Below are positions 24,089-34,446 of a stretch of 64,000 nt of DNA, piece after piece. The position numbers and the translations under genes were made by a program. Position 1 is the first letter of the stretch, and every line of letters begins with the position of its first letter. Under the pieces are notes generated by a model. The model worked only from the letters and a program-made list of their open reading frames with translations. It ran no database searches and had not been told where the DNA came from. The stretch covers positions 1,116,001 to 1,180,000 of the forward strand of contig CAWBVU010000006.1 in NCBI GenBank assembly GCA_963792405.1. The letters are read 5' to 3'. The stretch comes from SZUA-442 sp963792405 (GTDB lineage Bacteria; Actinomycetota; Acidimicrobiia; Spongiisociales; UBA5794).

Positions 24089-26467
24089 TCAGTCACGGAG
24101 CCGGTCGGTGAGACGCTTGCCGAGCGCCTCGAGCTCGGGTGCCGACCGTATCGCCCCTCCCCCGACACGACGCACGAAGAAGACGTCGCGTGTCTCGCCC
24201 GCCAGCGTGTCGATCCTCGCGACATGGATGGCAAGGCCCTCACCGTGGAGCGCCTCGACGATCGTGCTGAACACTCCCACACCGTCAGCCATGCGCACCT
24301 CGATCGCCGCGAATCGCCCGGCGACCGACGGACGGACGTCGACATGGGCCACTCGGTCCGAGCGTCGATAGGACGACACCCTCGCCCGCACCGCAGGTCG
24401 AAGATCGCGCCTCCCCGACAGCGCATCCAGGAGGTCGCGCTCGACCCTGCGCCACCGCTCGTCGTCGATCGGATCGCCGGTGCGGTCGTCGGCGACGTGG
24501 AAGGTGTCGATGGCGACACCGTCCGAGCGGGTCCGGAGCCGTGCGTCGCGCACGGAGACGCCGTTGGCCGCGAAGGCGCGACTCACCGCCAGGAGGAAGC
24601 CGGTCCGGTCCGCCCCGACGACCAGGACCCGACCCGGGTGGTCGGCGTCCTGCAGGACGCTCGCATCCGTGGCGAGCGCACGGGCCGAGGTCAGGTGCCA
24701 CAGGACGTCGGCCGGTGAGGTCGTGTCGAGGTAGTCATCGGGCATCGCTGCCACGTGCTCCTCGATGGTCCTTCGATCGAGGGCTCCGCCCGCCTCCTCG
24801 ACGACGACGGCGACGTCGGGGGTCGCGGGGACCGCACCTCCCGACTCGATCGCCTCCATCACGTCGGCATAGAGCCTCCGCAGCAGCGATGCCCTCCACG
24901 AGTTCCACAGCGTGGTGCCCGTGGCTCGTAGGTCGGCGACGGCAAGCAGGTAGAGGATCTGGAGCAGGCGTCGCGTCCCGATCTCTGCCGCCACGTCGTC
25001 GATCACGGCGGGGTCCGCGATGTCGCGCCTGGTCGCCGTCTCGGGCAGCAGCAGGTGCAGCCTGACCGCGTCGGCCACGGTGGCCGACGTCGCGGGACCG
25101 AACCCCACCCTGCGGAGGAATCCCGCCGCGATGTCTGCCCCGACCTCGGCGTGGTCGCCACCTCGCGCTTTGCCGATGTCGTGGAGGAACGCGGCCAGCA
25201 CGAGCTCCTCGGATGAGCCGACCTCCTCTGCGATGGCCCCAAACTCCCCACGATCGTCGATCAGGGCGAGCATTTCAGCCACCGTCCGGTGGAGGTGGGC
25301 ACCCACCGGATGGTCGTGGAACGGGGCGATCTGGGGAGCGGTCGCAACGGCCCTCCACTCGGGGAACTCACGGTCGATCCATCCGAGCTCGTCGAGGCGT
25401 CCGAAGATGGTGCGACCCCGTGCCCCAGCCGAGAGGAGCAATTCGAACGCGCGTCGGTCCGCTCCCGTCCACGGGGTTGGAGGCGCCGTGCGGATGGCCT
25501 CCTCCTCGTCCGATGTGAGTCGTGCGCCATCGGACCGTCCCGCTGCGGCCACGGCACGCGCGAGGACGCCGCCGTGGTCGACGGACTCGGGTTCCTGCGA
25601 GAAACGGCTGCGAACGGCGCCGAAGATCCGCCGACCGAACTTGACCATCGGGTCCGTCTCCACGTGGATGTCCGGCCATCTCCGATCAGCGATCTTGTCG
25701 CCTGTATCGAGGGCCTTCGTGATGGAGGCCGCGAGGTCGACCGGGTCCATATCGAGCCAAGCGGCGGCCGGCTCCCTGAGCCCGACCGCGAATCGGTCAC
25801 TCGCCCTGCCAGCGGCGGCGTGGAGGGCGTTGCGAGCCCGGATGAGCGCCTCCCGAGCGGAACGCTCGTCGCCATCGGGCACGTCGACAGGGAGGCCGAG
25901 CAGGGCGGCCCTCCTGCGCTCCCACCACAGGCCCTGATGCGTGCGCAGCGCTCCCCTGCCCTCCTTCAGGTCGGCCGTCATCACCTGGTAGGGCGTCGCG
26001 GCCCTCCGCTCACGTTCGAGCGCGGCGAGCCTCGACGAGAGCGGCCGTCCCCTGACGAGGTCGGTGATGACGCCGACCAGCTCGCCGAACAGGTCGTCGT
26101 CCCCACCCACCCGTCGGGCCGACAGGAGCGCCGTGAGCGTCTCGAAGTCGTCGCGGCCCGCCTGCGAGGCGTCGCGAAGCGTCCGCACGGCATGGCCCAC
26201 CTTGAGGTTGGCGTCCCAGAGCGGGTACAGCACGGACCGCACGGCGGCCTCCGGGTCCGCACCCCGATGGAGTACGAGCACATCGACATCGGAGTACAGG
26301 CACTGTTCCCTGCGTCCGTATCCCCCGACGGCGATGATGGCGATCCCGGAGGGAAGACCATCGGACAGCTCGCCGATGCCACGATCAAGCGCATCCGTGA
26401 GCGCCGCGCTCACGTCGACGCCTCCGTCACCGAGCCGCTCGGAGGCGAGCTGATCCCTGAGCGTCAC
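24089..26467 (-). CDS. glnD: PII nucleotidylyltransferase / uridylyl-removing enzyme
   Basis: 792 residues in the standard GlnD order. A nucleotidyltransferase domain comes first (AVGGYGRREQCLYSDVDVLV; metal aspartates D60 and D62). The HD hydrolase domain has H429-D430 in FLHDIGKARGGDHAEVG. Two ACT domains close the C-terminus (VGADRTGFLLAVSRAFAANG and IEVRMADGVGVFSTIVEAL), sensing glutamine. It modifies and demodifies the GlnK T-loop according to nitrogen status. In Streptomyces and mycobacteria glnD usually follows amt-glnK on the same strand. Here it converges on them, so it must have its own promoter upstream of 26467. The GTG start gives MTLRDQL. Confidence 0.94.
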   Translation of the reverse strand: MTLRDQLASERLGDGGVDVSAALTDALDRGIGELSDGLPSGIAIIAVGGYGRREQCLYSDVDVLVLHRGADPEAAVRSVLYPLWDANLKVGHAVRTLRDASQAGRDDFETLTALLSARRVGGDDDLFGELVGVITDLVRGRPLSSRLAALERERRAATPYQVMTADLKEGRGALRTHQGLWWERRRAALLGLPVDVPDGDERSAREALIRARNALHAAAGRASDRFAVGLREPAAAWLDMDPVDLAASITKALDTGDKIADRRWPDIHVETDPMVKFGRRIFGAVRSRFSQEPESVDHGGVLARAVAAAGRSDGARLTSDEEEAIRTAPPTPWTGADRRAFELLLSAGARGRTIFGRLDELGWIDREFPEWRAVATAPQIAPFHDHPVGAHLHRTVAEMLALIDDRGEFGAIAEEVGSSEELVLAAFLHDIGKARGGDHAEVGADIAAGFLRRVGFGPATSATVADAVRLHLLLPETATRRDIADPAVIDDVAAEIGTRRLLQILYLLAVADLRATGTTLWNSWRASLLRRLYADVMEAIESGGAVPATPDVAVVVEEAGGALDRRTIEEHVAAMPDDYLDTTSPADVLWHLTSARALATDASVLQDADHPGRVLVVGADRTGFLLAVSRAFAANGVSVRDARLRTRSDGVAIDTFHVADDRTGDPIDDERWRRVERDLLDALSGRRDLRPAVRARVSSYRRSDRVAHVDVRPSVAGRFAAIEVRMADGVGVFSTIVEALHGEGLAIHVARIDTLAGETRDVFFVRRVGGGAIRSAPELEALGKRLTDRLRD

Positions 26468-26626
26468 GTAGGGCGCAAGCGGTGACGCGGTCAGGAGAGG
26501 CTCCCGTCGAGGTCCGTGCTCGTTCGTGCACTCCGTGGCATCGCCATACGGTAGGGCGGGCCCGACCCATCGACGGCAGGCGCCGAACCACGGGACAGGG
26601 GATCACGACGGACCCACGCCGCTGCC

Positions 26627-27235
26627 TCAGCCTCCCTGCCGAGCGACGCGAATGCCCGCGTTCCACCCGGGCGCATGGCCACCGGCGGGCGGACGCATCC
26701 GATCCGGCGCGAGGTCACCCTGATCGAGCAGCCAGGAGATCACCGAGTTCGAGTTCCACATCTCGCCGGTGCCTGCATGGTCCCGGCCCCACACCATCAC
26801 GGGAACCGATGGAACGGCGTCGAGGAGCGCCTGCGCCCGGGCAGGGTCCCCACTCACTCGCTGCGGGCCGCCAACCGCCTCGGCGGCGTCCGGAATGACC
26901 CCATTCGGCCATCTGCGAACCTCGTAGCGGAAGGTTCGGAACCGCGCGAGGCGATGGCTGAACACCGGTCCCTCTGCGACGACACCGCGCCCGATGGTCT
27001 CACCATCGGGACTCGGCCAGGCGTTCTCGATCGTATAGCGCCCCTCGGGTACGCGTATCTCGAGGGCGGTGTGGTAGAGGCGCAGCGGCTGTCGGCGCTC
27101 CGTACGAGCCTTGAACGCCTCGTACAGGCGTCCGTTCATCCGCACGAACCCGACACCGCCGGCACCGAGGGGAATCCAGAACAGATCGATGCCCGGGCCC
27201 GGCGACGCATCGGCATACTCCGGTCGGGTCGTCAT
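26627..27235 (-). CDS. conserved hypothetical protein, possibly permuted papain-like fold
   Basis: 202 residues, soluble, no signal peptide. LRLYHTALEIRVPEGRY at about 51-67 and GEMWNSNSVISWLLDQGDL at about 160-178 are the most conserved-looking blocks. The latter is followed by PPAGGHAPGWNAG. A histidine before the later N-x-N-S segment recalls permuted papain-like proteins, but the usual nucleophilic cysteine is absent, so any catalysis is doubtful. I do not recognise a named family. A TAGACT box 6 nt before the ATG suggests leaderless expression. Confidence 0.7.
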   Translation of the reverse strand: MTTRPEYADASPGPGIDLFWIPLGAGGVGFVRMNGRLYEAFKARTERRQPLRLYHTALEIRVPEGRYTIENAWPSPDGETIGRGVVAEGPVFSHRLARFRTFRYEVRRWPNGVIPDAAEAVGGPQRVSGDPARAQALLDAVPSVPVMVWGRDHAGTGEMWNSNSVISWLLDQGDLAPDRMRPPAGGHAPGWNAGIRVARQGG

Positions 27236-27414
27236 GGCCGAAGTCTACGAGGCGCTACCCACCCAGATACTCTGCCCGACCAGCCCGCGTGCATACGGCA
27301 CGCGTGTGCTGCGATGAACCTCGCGAGCGATGGACTCGTCCGGCTGCAGTGAATGCGGGGTCCGCACGCGGGACACCATCGGTGAGTCCGCTGGAGACCA
27401 AGGGTTCCTCGAGG

Positions 27415-27487
27415 CTCCGGGGGTGGGACTTGAACCCACAACCTACGGATTAACAGTCCGCCGCTCTGCCAATTGAGCTACCCCGGA
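27415..27487 (-). tRNA. tRNA-Asn (anticodon GUU)
   Basis: On the minus strand the acceptor TCCGGGG pairs with CCCCGGA. The D-arm is GCTC...GAGC, the anticodon arm GCGGA-CTGTTAA-TCCGT and the T-arm GTGGG-TTCAAGT-CCCAC. The discriminator base is G. CCA is not encoded. The arms are fully paired, so the gene looks functional. Confidence 0.93.
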
Positions 27488-27597
27488 AGGGGGTTCACAC
27501 GACGGTGAACCGGGTGCAGGATACCAACGGGCGTTCCCAATTCCCGTTGTGGGACCGGACTCGCCGTTGGCCCCGTGCATGTGACAGAATCGACGCC

Positions 27598-27831
27598 ATG
27601 CGATTCAAGACAGGCCTGCTGGTCGGCTTCCTGATCGGGTTCGCCGTGGGTGCCAGGGCGGGCAAGGAGCGCTACGACCGCCTGGTGGCCACGCTCAAGC
27701 GGGCGATCCAGAACGACCGCATCCAGCAAGCCGCCGAGATGGGCGAACGATCCACCCGCAAGGCGCGGGCCGCGGCCGGAAGCGGGCTCGTCTCGGTGGC
27801 GGGGACCGTCAGGGAGAAGGCGGCGAACTGA
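27598..27831 (+). CDS. small YtxH-like membrane protein
   Basis: 77 residues from the ATG at 27598. One glycine-rich membrane helix at the N-terminus (FKTGLLVGFLIGFAVGARAG) is followed by a basic helical tail (KERYDRLVATLKRAIQ) typical of the YtxH family. A CAGAAT box 7 nt upstream fits leaderless transcription. Its stop codon abuts the rpoD stop head to head (TGATCA), leaving no intergenic space, so readthrough in either direction would be antisense. Confidence 0.75.
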   Translation: MRFKTGLLVGFLIGFAVGARAGKERYDRLVATLKRAIQNDRIQQAAEMGERSTRKARAAAGSGLVSVAGTVREKAAN

Positions 27832-28968
27832 TCAGCCGCTCTCGAGGTAGCCATCGAGCTGCTTCGCCCGTGCCGGCTGGCGCAGCTTGGCGAGCGCCTT
27901 GTTCTCGATCTGGCGCACGCGCTCCCTCGTCACCTCGAAATGGTCCCCCACCTGCTCGAGTGTGCGCACCGTGCCGTCATCGAGGCCGAACCGCATGATG
28001 AGGACCTGACGCTCCCGCTCGTTGAGTGCCTCGAGTGCGAGTGACAGGTATTCCTGCAACAGGCGGAACGCAGCCTCCTCGACGGGCACGTCTGCGCCCA
28101 GGTCGGGCACGACGTCACCGATGGTGGCATCGTCCTCCTCACCGATCGGCGTTTCGAGCGATACAGGATCCTGGGCGATGCGGCGAAGCTCGGTGACCTT
28201 GCCCGACTCCATGTCCATCTCGGCCGCGATCTCCGCGATCGTCGGCTCACGCCCGAGGTCCTGGTGCAGCGACCGCTGCACCATGGCGAGCTTGTTGATG
28301 GTCTCGACCATGTGGACGGGGACGCGGATCGTGCGGGCCTGGTCGGCGAGCGCCCGTGTGACGGACTGCCGGATCCACCACGTCGCGTACGTCGAGAACT
28401 TGAAGCCCTTGCGGTAGTCGAACTTCTCGACGGCGCGGATCAGGCCGAGGTTGCCCTCCTGGATGAGGTCGAGGAGCCCGAGCCCCCGGCCCACGTACTT
28501 CTTGGCGATCGACACCACGAGGCGGAGGTTCGACACCACCAACCGCTGGCTCGCCCGCTCGCCCTTGCGCACCTGGCGCTCGAGGATGATGCGCTCGGCA
28601 GTGGTCATCTCCTCGATCTCGCTGAGGCGTTTGGCTGCTCGCTCGCCGGTTTCCACCTGCATCGCGAGCTCCACCTCCTGCTGGGTGGTGAGCAGCGGAT
28701 ACCTGCCGATCTCCTGGAGGTACATGCGCACCGGGTCCGACACGTGGACCAACTCGTCGCCCGAGATCTCGGTGTCGGCGAGGGCGGACTCGGAGTCCTC
28801 ACGCAGGTCGACCCCCGAGGCGCGCAGCTCGCTGCAGACGAGGTCGAACGAGTCAGGTGGCGCCTTCGCGTCCTCGAGCTCCTGCTGGATCTCGCCCACC
28901 ATGAGGAAGCCCCGCTGGCGGCCACGCACGGCAAGGGACTTGACGACGTTCTCGATCTCGACGGTCAT
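27832..28968 (-). CDS. rpoD: primary RNA polymerase sigma factor (sigma-70/SigA)
   Basis: 378 residues from the ATG at 28968. A region 1.1-like start is followed by region 1.2 (DPVRMYLQEIGRYPLLTTQQ), region 2 (LRLVVSIAKKYVGRGLGLLD, then the FKFSTYATWWIRQSVTRAL stretch that melts the -10), region 3 (MVETINKLAMVQRSLHQDL) and region 4 (TLEQVGDHFEVTRERVRQIE, the -35 helix-turn-helix). Its length is typical of a compact actinobacterial housekeeping factor. The start overlaps the dnaG stop by four bases (ATGA), so the pair is translationally coupled, and a GGGAG site lies inside the dnaG end. Confidence 0.97.
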   Translation of the reverse strand: MTVEIENVVKSLAVRGRQRGFLMVGEIQQELEDAKAPPDSFDLVCSELRASGVDLREDSESALADTEISGDELVHVSDPVRMYLQEIGRYPLLTTQQEVELAMQVETGERAAKRLSEIEEMTTAERIILERQVRKGERASQRLVVSNLRLVVSIAKKYVGRGLGLLDLIQEGNLGLIRAVEKFDYRKGFKFSTYATWWIRQSVTRALADQARTIRVPVHMVETINKLAMVQRSLHQDLGREPTIAEIAAEMDMESGKVTELRRIAQDPVSLETPIGEEDDATIGDVVPDLGADVPVEEAAFRLLQEYLSLALEALNERERQVLIMRFGLDDGTVRTLEQVGDHFEVTRERVRQIENKALAKLRQPARAKQLDGYLESG

Positions 28969-30737
28969 CTCTCTCCCCTGCGATCGCGCTTGTGCTGCTC
29001 CAACGCTATCAAGCGCTGCCACAGTTCCGAATACGTCTGTTCATCGGAGTTCCGATCGACCTGCTGGAGCGCTTGCTTCGCGCCGTCGATCTGGCGGTCG
29101 ATCCTGGCCACGTCGAGCATGGCCACGAGGTCCTCCGGATCCGCGAGGGGACGGTCGTCCATGGCGAGCGTACGCAGCAGCTCGGCCATCGCGGAGTCCT
29201 CCGATCCGATCGCAGCACCAAGGTCGGGGGGCTCACCGGGCGGCAGTCCCCCGATGAGCGCCGCGACCCTGGCGTGGGCGACGCGCATGTCCTCGTCGGT
29301 GAACAACTCTGGATCCACCTCGACATCGGCGAGACGCGGATCGTTGGCGAGGTACAAGCGCAGCAGCTCGGCCTCGGTGCGATACGTGACCGAGCGCCTA
29401 CCCGATGTCCCTGCCATCGGCTCATGAGGGGTCGCCCCCGGGCCCGGCTGGTCACTCCCACGCCGCCGCATCGCCGCCTCGACGTACCGCAGTTCGACCC
29501 CCGTGTCACGCGACACCATCACGGCGTACTCGTGCCTGGTGACGGGATCAGGATGGAGGGCGATGATCTCGGCGGCCGACCGGATCGCCTTGGCCCTGGC
29601 CTCGGGCTCGGTGAGGTCGTACTTCCCCAGCTCCGACTCGATCCGCACCTTCAGGAGCGGCTGGGACTGCTCCACGGCCAGACGAAGGCGCTCGACCTCC
29701 CCCGCGGCGACGACGTCGGCGGGGTCCTTGCCGTCGGGCAGCATGGCCACACGCAGGTCGAGGTCGCCGGGAACGGACCGGTCGAACCCCCTGAGCGCAG
29801 CTCCCACGCCTGCCTCGTCGGCGTCGAAGGCGAACACGACGCGCTCGGAGAACCGGCGCAGCAGGTCGAGGTGGTCCTCACCGAGCGCGGTTCCACATGT
29901 CGCCACGGCGATTGGCATACCTGCGAGGTGCATCGCGATCACGTCCGTGTAGCCCTCGACGACCACGGCGGTGTCGGCCCTGACGATGTCGGACTTTGCC
30001 CAGTTGAGGCCGTACAGCAGGCGTGACTTGTGGTAGATCGGCGACTCGGACGAATTGAGGTACTTCGGCCCGTCGCCGTCGAGCACCCTGGCACCGAAGC
30101 CGACCGCATCTCCTCGCACGTCGAAGATCGGGAACATCACCCGGCCGCGGAAGCGATCGATCAGACCTCCCTTGGACGATCTCGACGCGAGACCCGTGGT
30201 GATCATCGTGTCGTCGCGCACGCCGCCCTCACGAAGATGACGTACCAACTCGTCCCAGTGGGTCGGCGAGTACCCGAGGGAGAACCGGTCGACGACGTCC
30301 GAGTCGTAGCCGCGGCCCCTCAGGTAGCTCCTCGCAGGTCCGGCGTCGGGTGCGGCCTTCAGCCTCCGGGTGTAGAAGGCGACCGCCGCCTCCATCGCCT
30401 CGACGAGGCGCTCCCTGTTGGTGCGCCGCTTGGCGGCCTCGGGATCGACCTTCAGCGTCACCCCGGCGCGCCTCGCGAGGAACTCGACGGCTTCCGCGAA
30501 CTCGAGGCCCTGGGTCTCCTGGACCCATCGGTAGACGTCGCCGCTCTTGCCGCATCCGAAACAGTGATAGAGCCCACGGGCGCCGTCGATCGACAGGGAC
30601 GGCGTCTTCTCCGAGTGGAAGGGGCACACGGCCATCGTGGAGCGCCCGGAACGGCGAACCTTCGTGATCTCGGAGGCGAGCTCGACGAGATCGGTCTTGT
30701 CCCGAACGGCGTCGATGTCGTCGCGTGCGTAGGCCAT
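28965..30737 (-). CDS. dnaG: DNA primase
   Basis: Synthesises RNA primers at the replication fork. It has 590 residues from the ATG at 30737. The N-terminal CHC2 zinc finger is present (CPFHSEKTPSLSI, then YHCFGCGKSGD), and the TOPRIM catalytic core has VVEGYTDVIAM with the conserved glutamate and VFAFDADEAG with the metal aspartates. The C-terminal third is the helicase-binding region (LYLANDPRLADVEVDPELF). A TATCGT box 6 nt before the ATG indicates a leaderless start, and the open frame further upstream overlaps a hairpin. rpoD follows with a 4-base overlap. Confidence 0.97.
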   Translation of the reverse strand: MAYARDDIDAVRDKTDLVELASEITKVRRSGRSTMAVCPFHSEKTPSLSIDGARGLYHCFGCGKSGDVYRWVQETQGLEFAEAVEFLARRAGVTLKVDPEAAKRRTNRERLVEAMEAAVAFYTRRLKAAPDAGPARSYLRGRGYDSDVVDRFSLGYSPTHWDELVRHLREGGVRDDTMITTGLASRSSKGGLIDRFRGRVMFPIFDVRGDAVGFGARVLDGDGPKYLNSSESPIYHKSRLLYGLNWAKSDIVRADTAVVVEGYTDVIAMHLAGMPIAVATCGTALGEDHLDLLRRFSERVVFAFDADEAGVGAALRGFDRSVPGDLDLRVAMLPDGKDPADVVAAGEVERLRLAVEQSQPLLKVRIESELGKYDLTEPEARAKAIRSAAEIIALHPDPVTRHEYAVMVSRDTGVELRYVEAAMRRRGSDQPGPGATPHEPMAGTSGRRSVTYRTEAELLRLYLANDPRLADVEVDPELFTDEDMRVAHARVAALIGGLPPGEPPDLGAAIGSEDSAMAELLRTLAMDDRPLADPEDLVAMLDVARIDRQIDGAKQALQQVDRNSDEQTYSELWQRLIALEQHKRDRRGER

Positions 30738-30803
30738 GGAACGACGATACCGGTACCTGCAGGATCGTGAGCGGGGTCGGTCGCAGGAGGCCCTGAAACG
30801 TGC

Positions 30804-30831
30804 CAGGGGCACCGCATGTGCGGTGCCCCTG
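30804..30831. terminator. strong hairpin between the 27-codon ORF and dnaG
   Basis: A perfect 13-bp stem CAGGGGCACCGCA / TGCGGTGCCCCTG with a two-base centre. It starts 25 bases beyond the stop of the small ORF at 30856, so it probably ends that transcript before dnaG begins. Confidence 0.8.
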
Positions 30832-30855
30832 AGCGCTGTGGAGGACCTTGTGGGG

Positions 30856-30939
30856 TTACTTCCTGGCCTTGATCGCCTGAAGTGCCGCGGCAGCTTCGAG
30901 GCGAGACTGGGCCATCTTGAATGCCGCATCGGGATGCAT
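30856..30939 (-). CDS. 27-residue small ORF divergent from an Lrp regulator
   Basis: ATG CAT CCC ... AAG TAA encodes MHPDAAFKMAQSRLEAAAAL plus QAIKARK. It has an amphipathic, alanine-rich helix and a basic end, with no membrane segment. An AAGGA ribosome-binding site lies 9-10 nt upstream and a strong hairpin follows 25 nt after the stop, so it looks like a complete expression unit. It is read away from the lrp-type gene and shares its operator region. It has no database name I know of. It may also be part of a leader or small RNA; translation needs evidence. Confidence 0.5.
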   Translation of the reverse strand: MHPDAAFKMAQSRLEAAAALQAIKARK

Positions 30940-30993
30940 CGTGGTTCGTCCTTAGGTCGTTCTTGGTGACATCAGCGTCAACACGCAAGATCT

Positions 30994-31019
30994 TACACGT
31001 ATTCCTATGTATTCGTGTA
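30994..31019. promoter_or_regulatory. palindromic operator / promoter of the Lrp-type regulator
   Basis: TACACG-N14-CGTGTA is a perfect 6-bp inverted repeat, extended as TACACG-n-AT-n-C on both sides, in an unusually AT-rich patch. It ends on the TAGATT -10-like box (31018-31023), which lies 7 nt before the regulator ATG. Lrp/AsnC proteins commonly autoregulate through such sites; binding here is inferred. Confidence 0.65.
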
Positions 31020-31030
31020 GATTGCCCATC

Positions 31031-31474
31031 ATGGATGACCTCGATCGGAAGATTCTTGCATCGCTCACCTTCGACGGCCGTACACCGTATGCGAAGATCG
31101 CCGAGGAGCACGGCGTTGCGACGACGACGGTCCACCAGCGGGTCCGCAGGCTCATCGAGCGGGGGATCCTCAAGGGCACCAGGGTGATGGTGGATTGGGA
31201 GGCCGTCGGGCTTCCGGTGACAGCGCTCGTGTCGGTCGAGGCCCCCGGTGAACAGCCGCTGTCGGACCTCGCGGAGGACCTCTCCCGCATCGCGCTCGTC
31301 CAGAGCTGCTACGCGGTGACCGGCGAGTTCGACCTCCTGCTCACGGTGCGCGCCCGCTCCTCGCAACACCTCGGCGAGGTCCTCGAGGAGATCCGCCGCA
31401 CGACTCCCGGTCGCAGCCGCACGATCGTCGTCCTCGCGACATACTTCGAGGGCCGGATGCCCCCATTGGGCTGA
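31031..31474 (+). CDS. Lrp/AsnC family transcriptional regulator
   Basis: 147 residues from the ATG at 31031. The N-terminal winged helix-turn-helix reads LDRKILASLTFDGRTPYAKI then GVATTTVHQRVRRLIERGIL. The C-terminal half is a RAM effector-binding domain (YAVTGEFDLLLTVRARSSQ). Members form octamers and respond to amino acids. Nearby metabolic genes give no hint of the effector. The start is set by a TAGATT box 7 nt upstream. It is divergent from a 27-codon ORF that shares its palindromic operator. Confidence 0.92.
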   Translation: MDDLDRKILASLTFDGRTPYAKIAEEHGVATTTVHQRVRRLIERGILKGTRVMVDWEAVGLPVTALVSVEAPGEQPLSDLAEDLSRIALVQSCYAVTGEFDLLLTVRARSSQHLGEVLEEIRRTTPGRSRTIVVLATYFEGRMPPLG

Positions 31475-31553
31475 GGCACGGCTCGGCCCGAGGCTCGCGG
31501 ATCGATGCCCGGCTGGGTCGAGGATCTGCCGACCATGAGGGGAGCGGTTGCGC

Positions 31554-32861
<1,308 letters not shown>

Positions 32862-32889
32862 CTCGATCCCGCTCGGCGAAGGCAGGATG

Positions 32890-33657
32890 CTACAGGTCCG
32901 TCCCCGGCAAGGACCCATCGGTCGCGGCGTCGACCGCACCGCCGAAGCGGCGATCCCTCTCCCGGTACTCGTCGACGCAGCGGGCGAGTTCGACACGGTC
33001 GAAGTCCGGCCACAGCACCGGTGTGAAGACGTACTCGCTGTACGCGGCCTCCCACAGGAGGAAGTTCGACGTCCGCTGCTCACCGCTCGTGCGGATGACC
33101 AGGTCAGGGTCCGGCATGTCGGGCAGGTAGAGGTGGTGGCCGATCGTGTCGGTGTCGATGTCGTCCGGATCCAACGCACCTGCATCCACCTCGCGTGCGA
33201 TGGCGCGAACCGCCTCGACGATCTCGACCCTCCCGCCGTAGTTGAAGGCGAACACCATCGTCATCCGGGTGTTGTCCGTCGTGAGCTCTTCCGCCGCCGC
33301 GATGCGGTCGAGGAGCACAGGGGGGATCCTCGGATCGTCGAGGTCGCCTGCGAACTTCACGCGCACGCCGAGGTCGTTCAGCTCGTCCCTGCGTCGCTCG
33401 AGGAGGTCGACGTTGAACTCCATGAGGAACGTCACCTCGTATTCGTCCCTGCTCCAATTCTCCGTCGAGAAGGTGTAGACCGTGAGCCACTCGATGCCAA
33501 GGTCCAGGGCGCCATGGACCACATCGAACAGCGCAGGCTCACCCATGGCGTGACCTTGCGTGCGGTGGAGTCCTCGTGCGTTCGCCCACCGACCGTTGCC
33601 ATCCATGATGATGGCAACGTGCCGTGGCACGTCTTTCCGGGTCAGCGCCTCATCCAT
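32890..33657 (-). CDS. uppS: polyprenyl diphosphate synthase (undecaprenyl diphosphate synthase family)
   Basis: 255 residues. The cis-prenyltransferase signature HVAIIMDGNGRWA holds the catalytic D19. TVYTFSTENWSR, FAFNYGGRVEI and the C-terminal RTSGEQRTSNFLLWE are all intact. It condenses isopentenyl diphosphate units into the C50-C55 lipid carrier needed for peptidoglycan and other envelope polymers. The chain length cannot be read. The start overlaps the recO stop by eight bases, so recO-uppS-glyQS form one operon. Confidence 0.95.
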   Translation of the reverse strand: MDEALTRKDVPRHVAIIMDGNGRWANARGLHRTQGHAMGEPALFDVVHGALDLGIEWLTVYTFSTENWSRDEYEVTFLMEFNVDLLERRRDELNDLGVRVKFAGDLDDPRIPPVLLDRIAAAEELTTDNTRMTMVFAFNYGGRVEIVEAVRAIAREVDAGALDPDDIDTDTIGHHLYLPDMPDPDLVIRTSGEQRTSNFLLWEAAYSEYVFTPVLWPDFDRVELARCVDEYRERDRRFGGAVDAATDGSLPGTDL

Positions 33658-34369
33658 CGAGCATCACCAGGCTCTCGAGTTCCCGCTCGAGGTGGAACTC
33701 GACGAACCGCTTCGTCACGCCGAGCGCCTCACGCGTGAACGCGCCGTCCGCTTCGGGTAACGCGGTGAGGTCGGCCCTCGACACCGTCGACAGGTACGGC
33801 ACGAGACCCGCCCTGAGGGCATACGCCCCTGGTGTCCGACACGCCTCACACAAGGAACCACCGGCCGAGAAGCTGAAGCGGGTGAGCCCATCCGGTCGGC
33901 CGCAGCCCGCACAGGCGTCGAGGGCGGGGGCGATGCCGATGATGTCCGCGGCCTTGAGCAGGAACGATGTCACGAGATCGGGATGACGCGGACCGGAGTC
34001 GAGCACGGCAAGGCCCCGGTGGAGGAGCAGGAACAGGCGCTGGCTCGGCTCGTCCTCCTGGGCGACCGCATCGACGACCTCGATCATCGTGCTCGCGGCG
34101 AGGACGCGGTCGAGATCGTTGCGGAGGTGGGGGAAGGCGTTGATGATCGACACCTGGGTGATCGTGTCGAGGTTGGTCCCCTCGTAGAGCACGACATCGA
34201 CGTGGGTGAACGGTTCGAGCCTCCCACCGAAGCGGCTCCTCGTCTTCCTCACGCCCTTTGCGACGGTGCGCACCTTGCCGTGGTTGGGGCTCAGGATCAC
34301 GACGACACGGTGGGACTCCCCGAAGGGATACCCACGCAACACGATCCCCTGATCACTCCGCAGCGCCAC
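33650..34369 (-). CDS. recO: DNA repair protein RecO
   Basis: 239 residues. An N-terminal OB fold (DQGIVLRGYPFGESHRVVVI) is followed by a helical domain with a zinc cluster CAGCGRPDG...SLCEAC. RecO helps RecR load RecA onto single-stranded DNA at gaps in the RecFOR pathway. The frame begins with a GTG at 34369. Its last eight bases overlap uppS. Confidence 0.94.
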   Translation of the reverse strand: MALRSDQGIVLRGYPFGESHRVVVILSPNHGKVRTVAKGVRKTRSRFGGRLEPFTHVDVVLYEGTNLDTITQVSIINAFPHLRNDLDRVLAASTMIEVVDAVAQEDEPSQRLFLLLHRGLAVLDSGPRHPDLVTSFLLKAADIIGIAPALDACAGCGRPDGLTRFSFSAGGSLCEACRTPGAYALRAGLVPYLSTVSRADLTALPEADGAFTREALGVTKRFVEFHLERELESLVMLDG

Positions 34370-34446
34370 GATGACTGCTCCCGTCGACGGATCGTCAGGC
34401 TACCGACCGCGGGTGACACTCCACGGCACCCTGTGCTGCGCCTCGG

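Noticed and set aside
32862..32889. T-box before the glycyl-tRNA synthetase gene
   Set aside because: Only 28 bases separate it from uppS, too short for a T-box leader.
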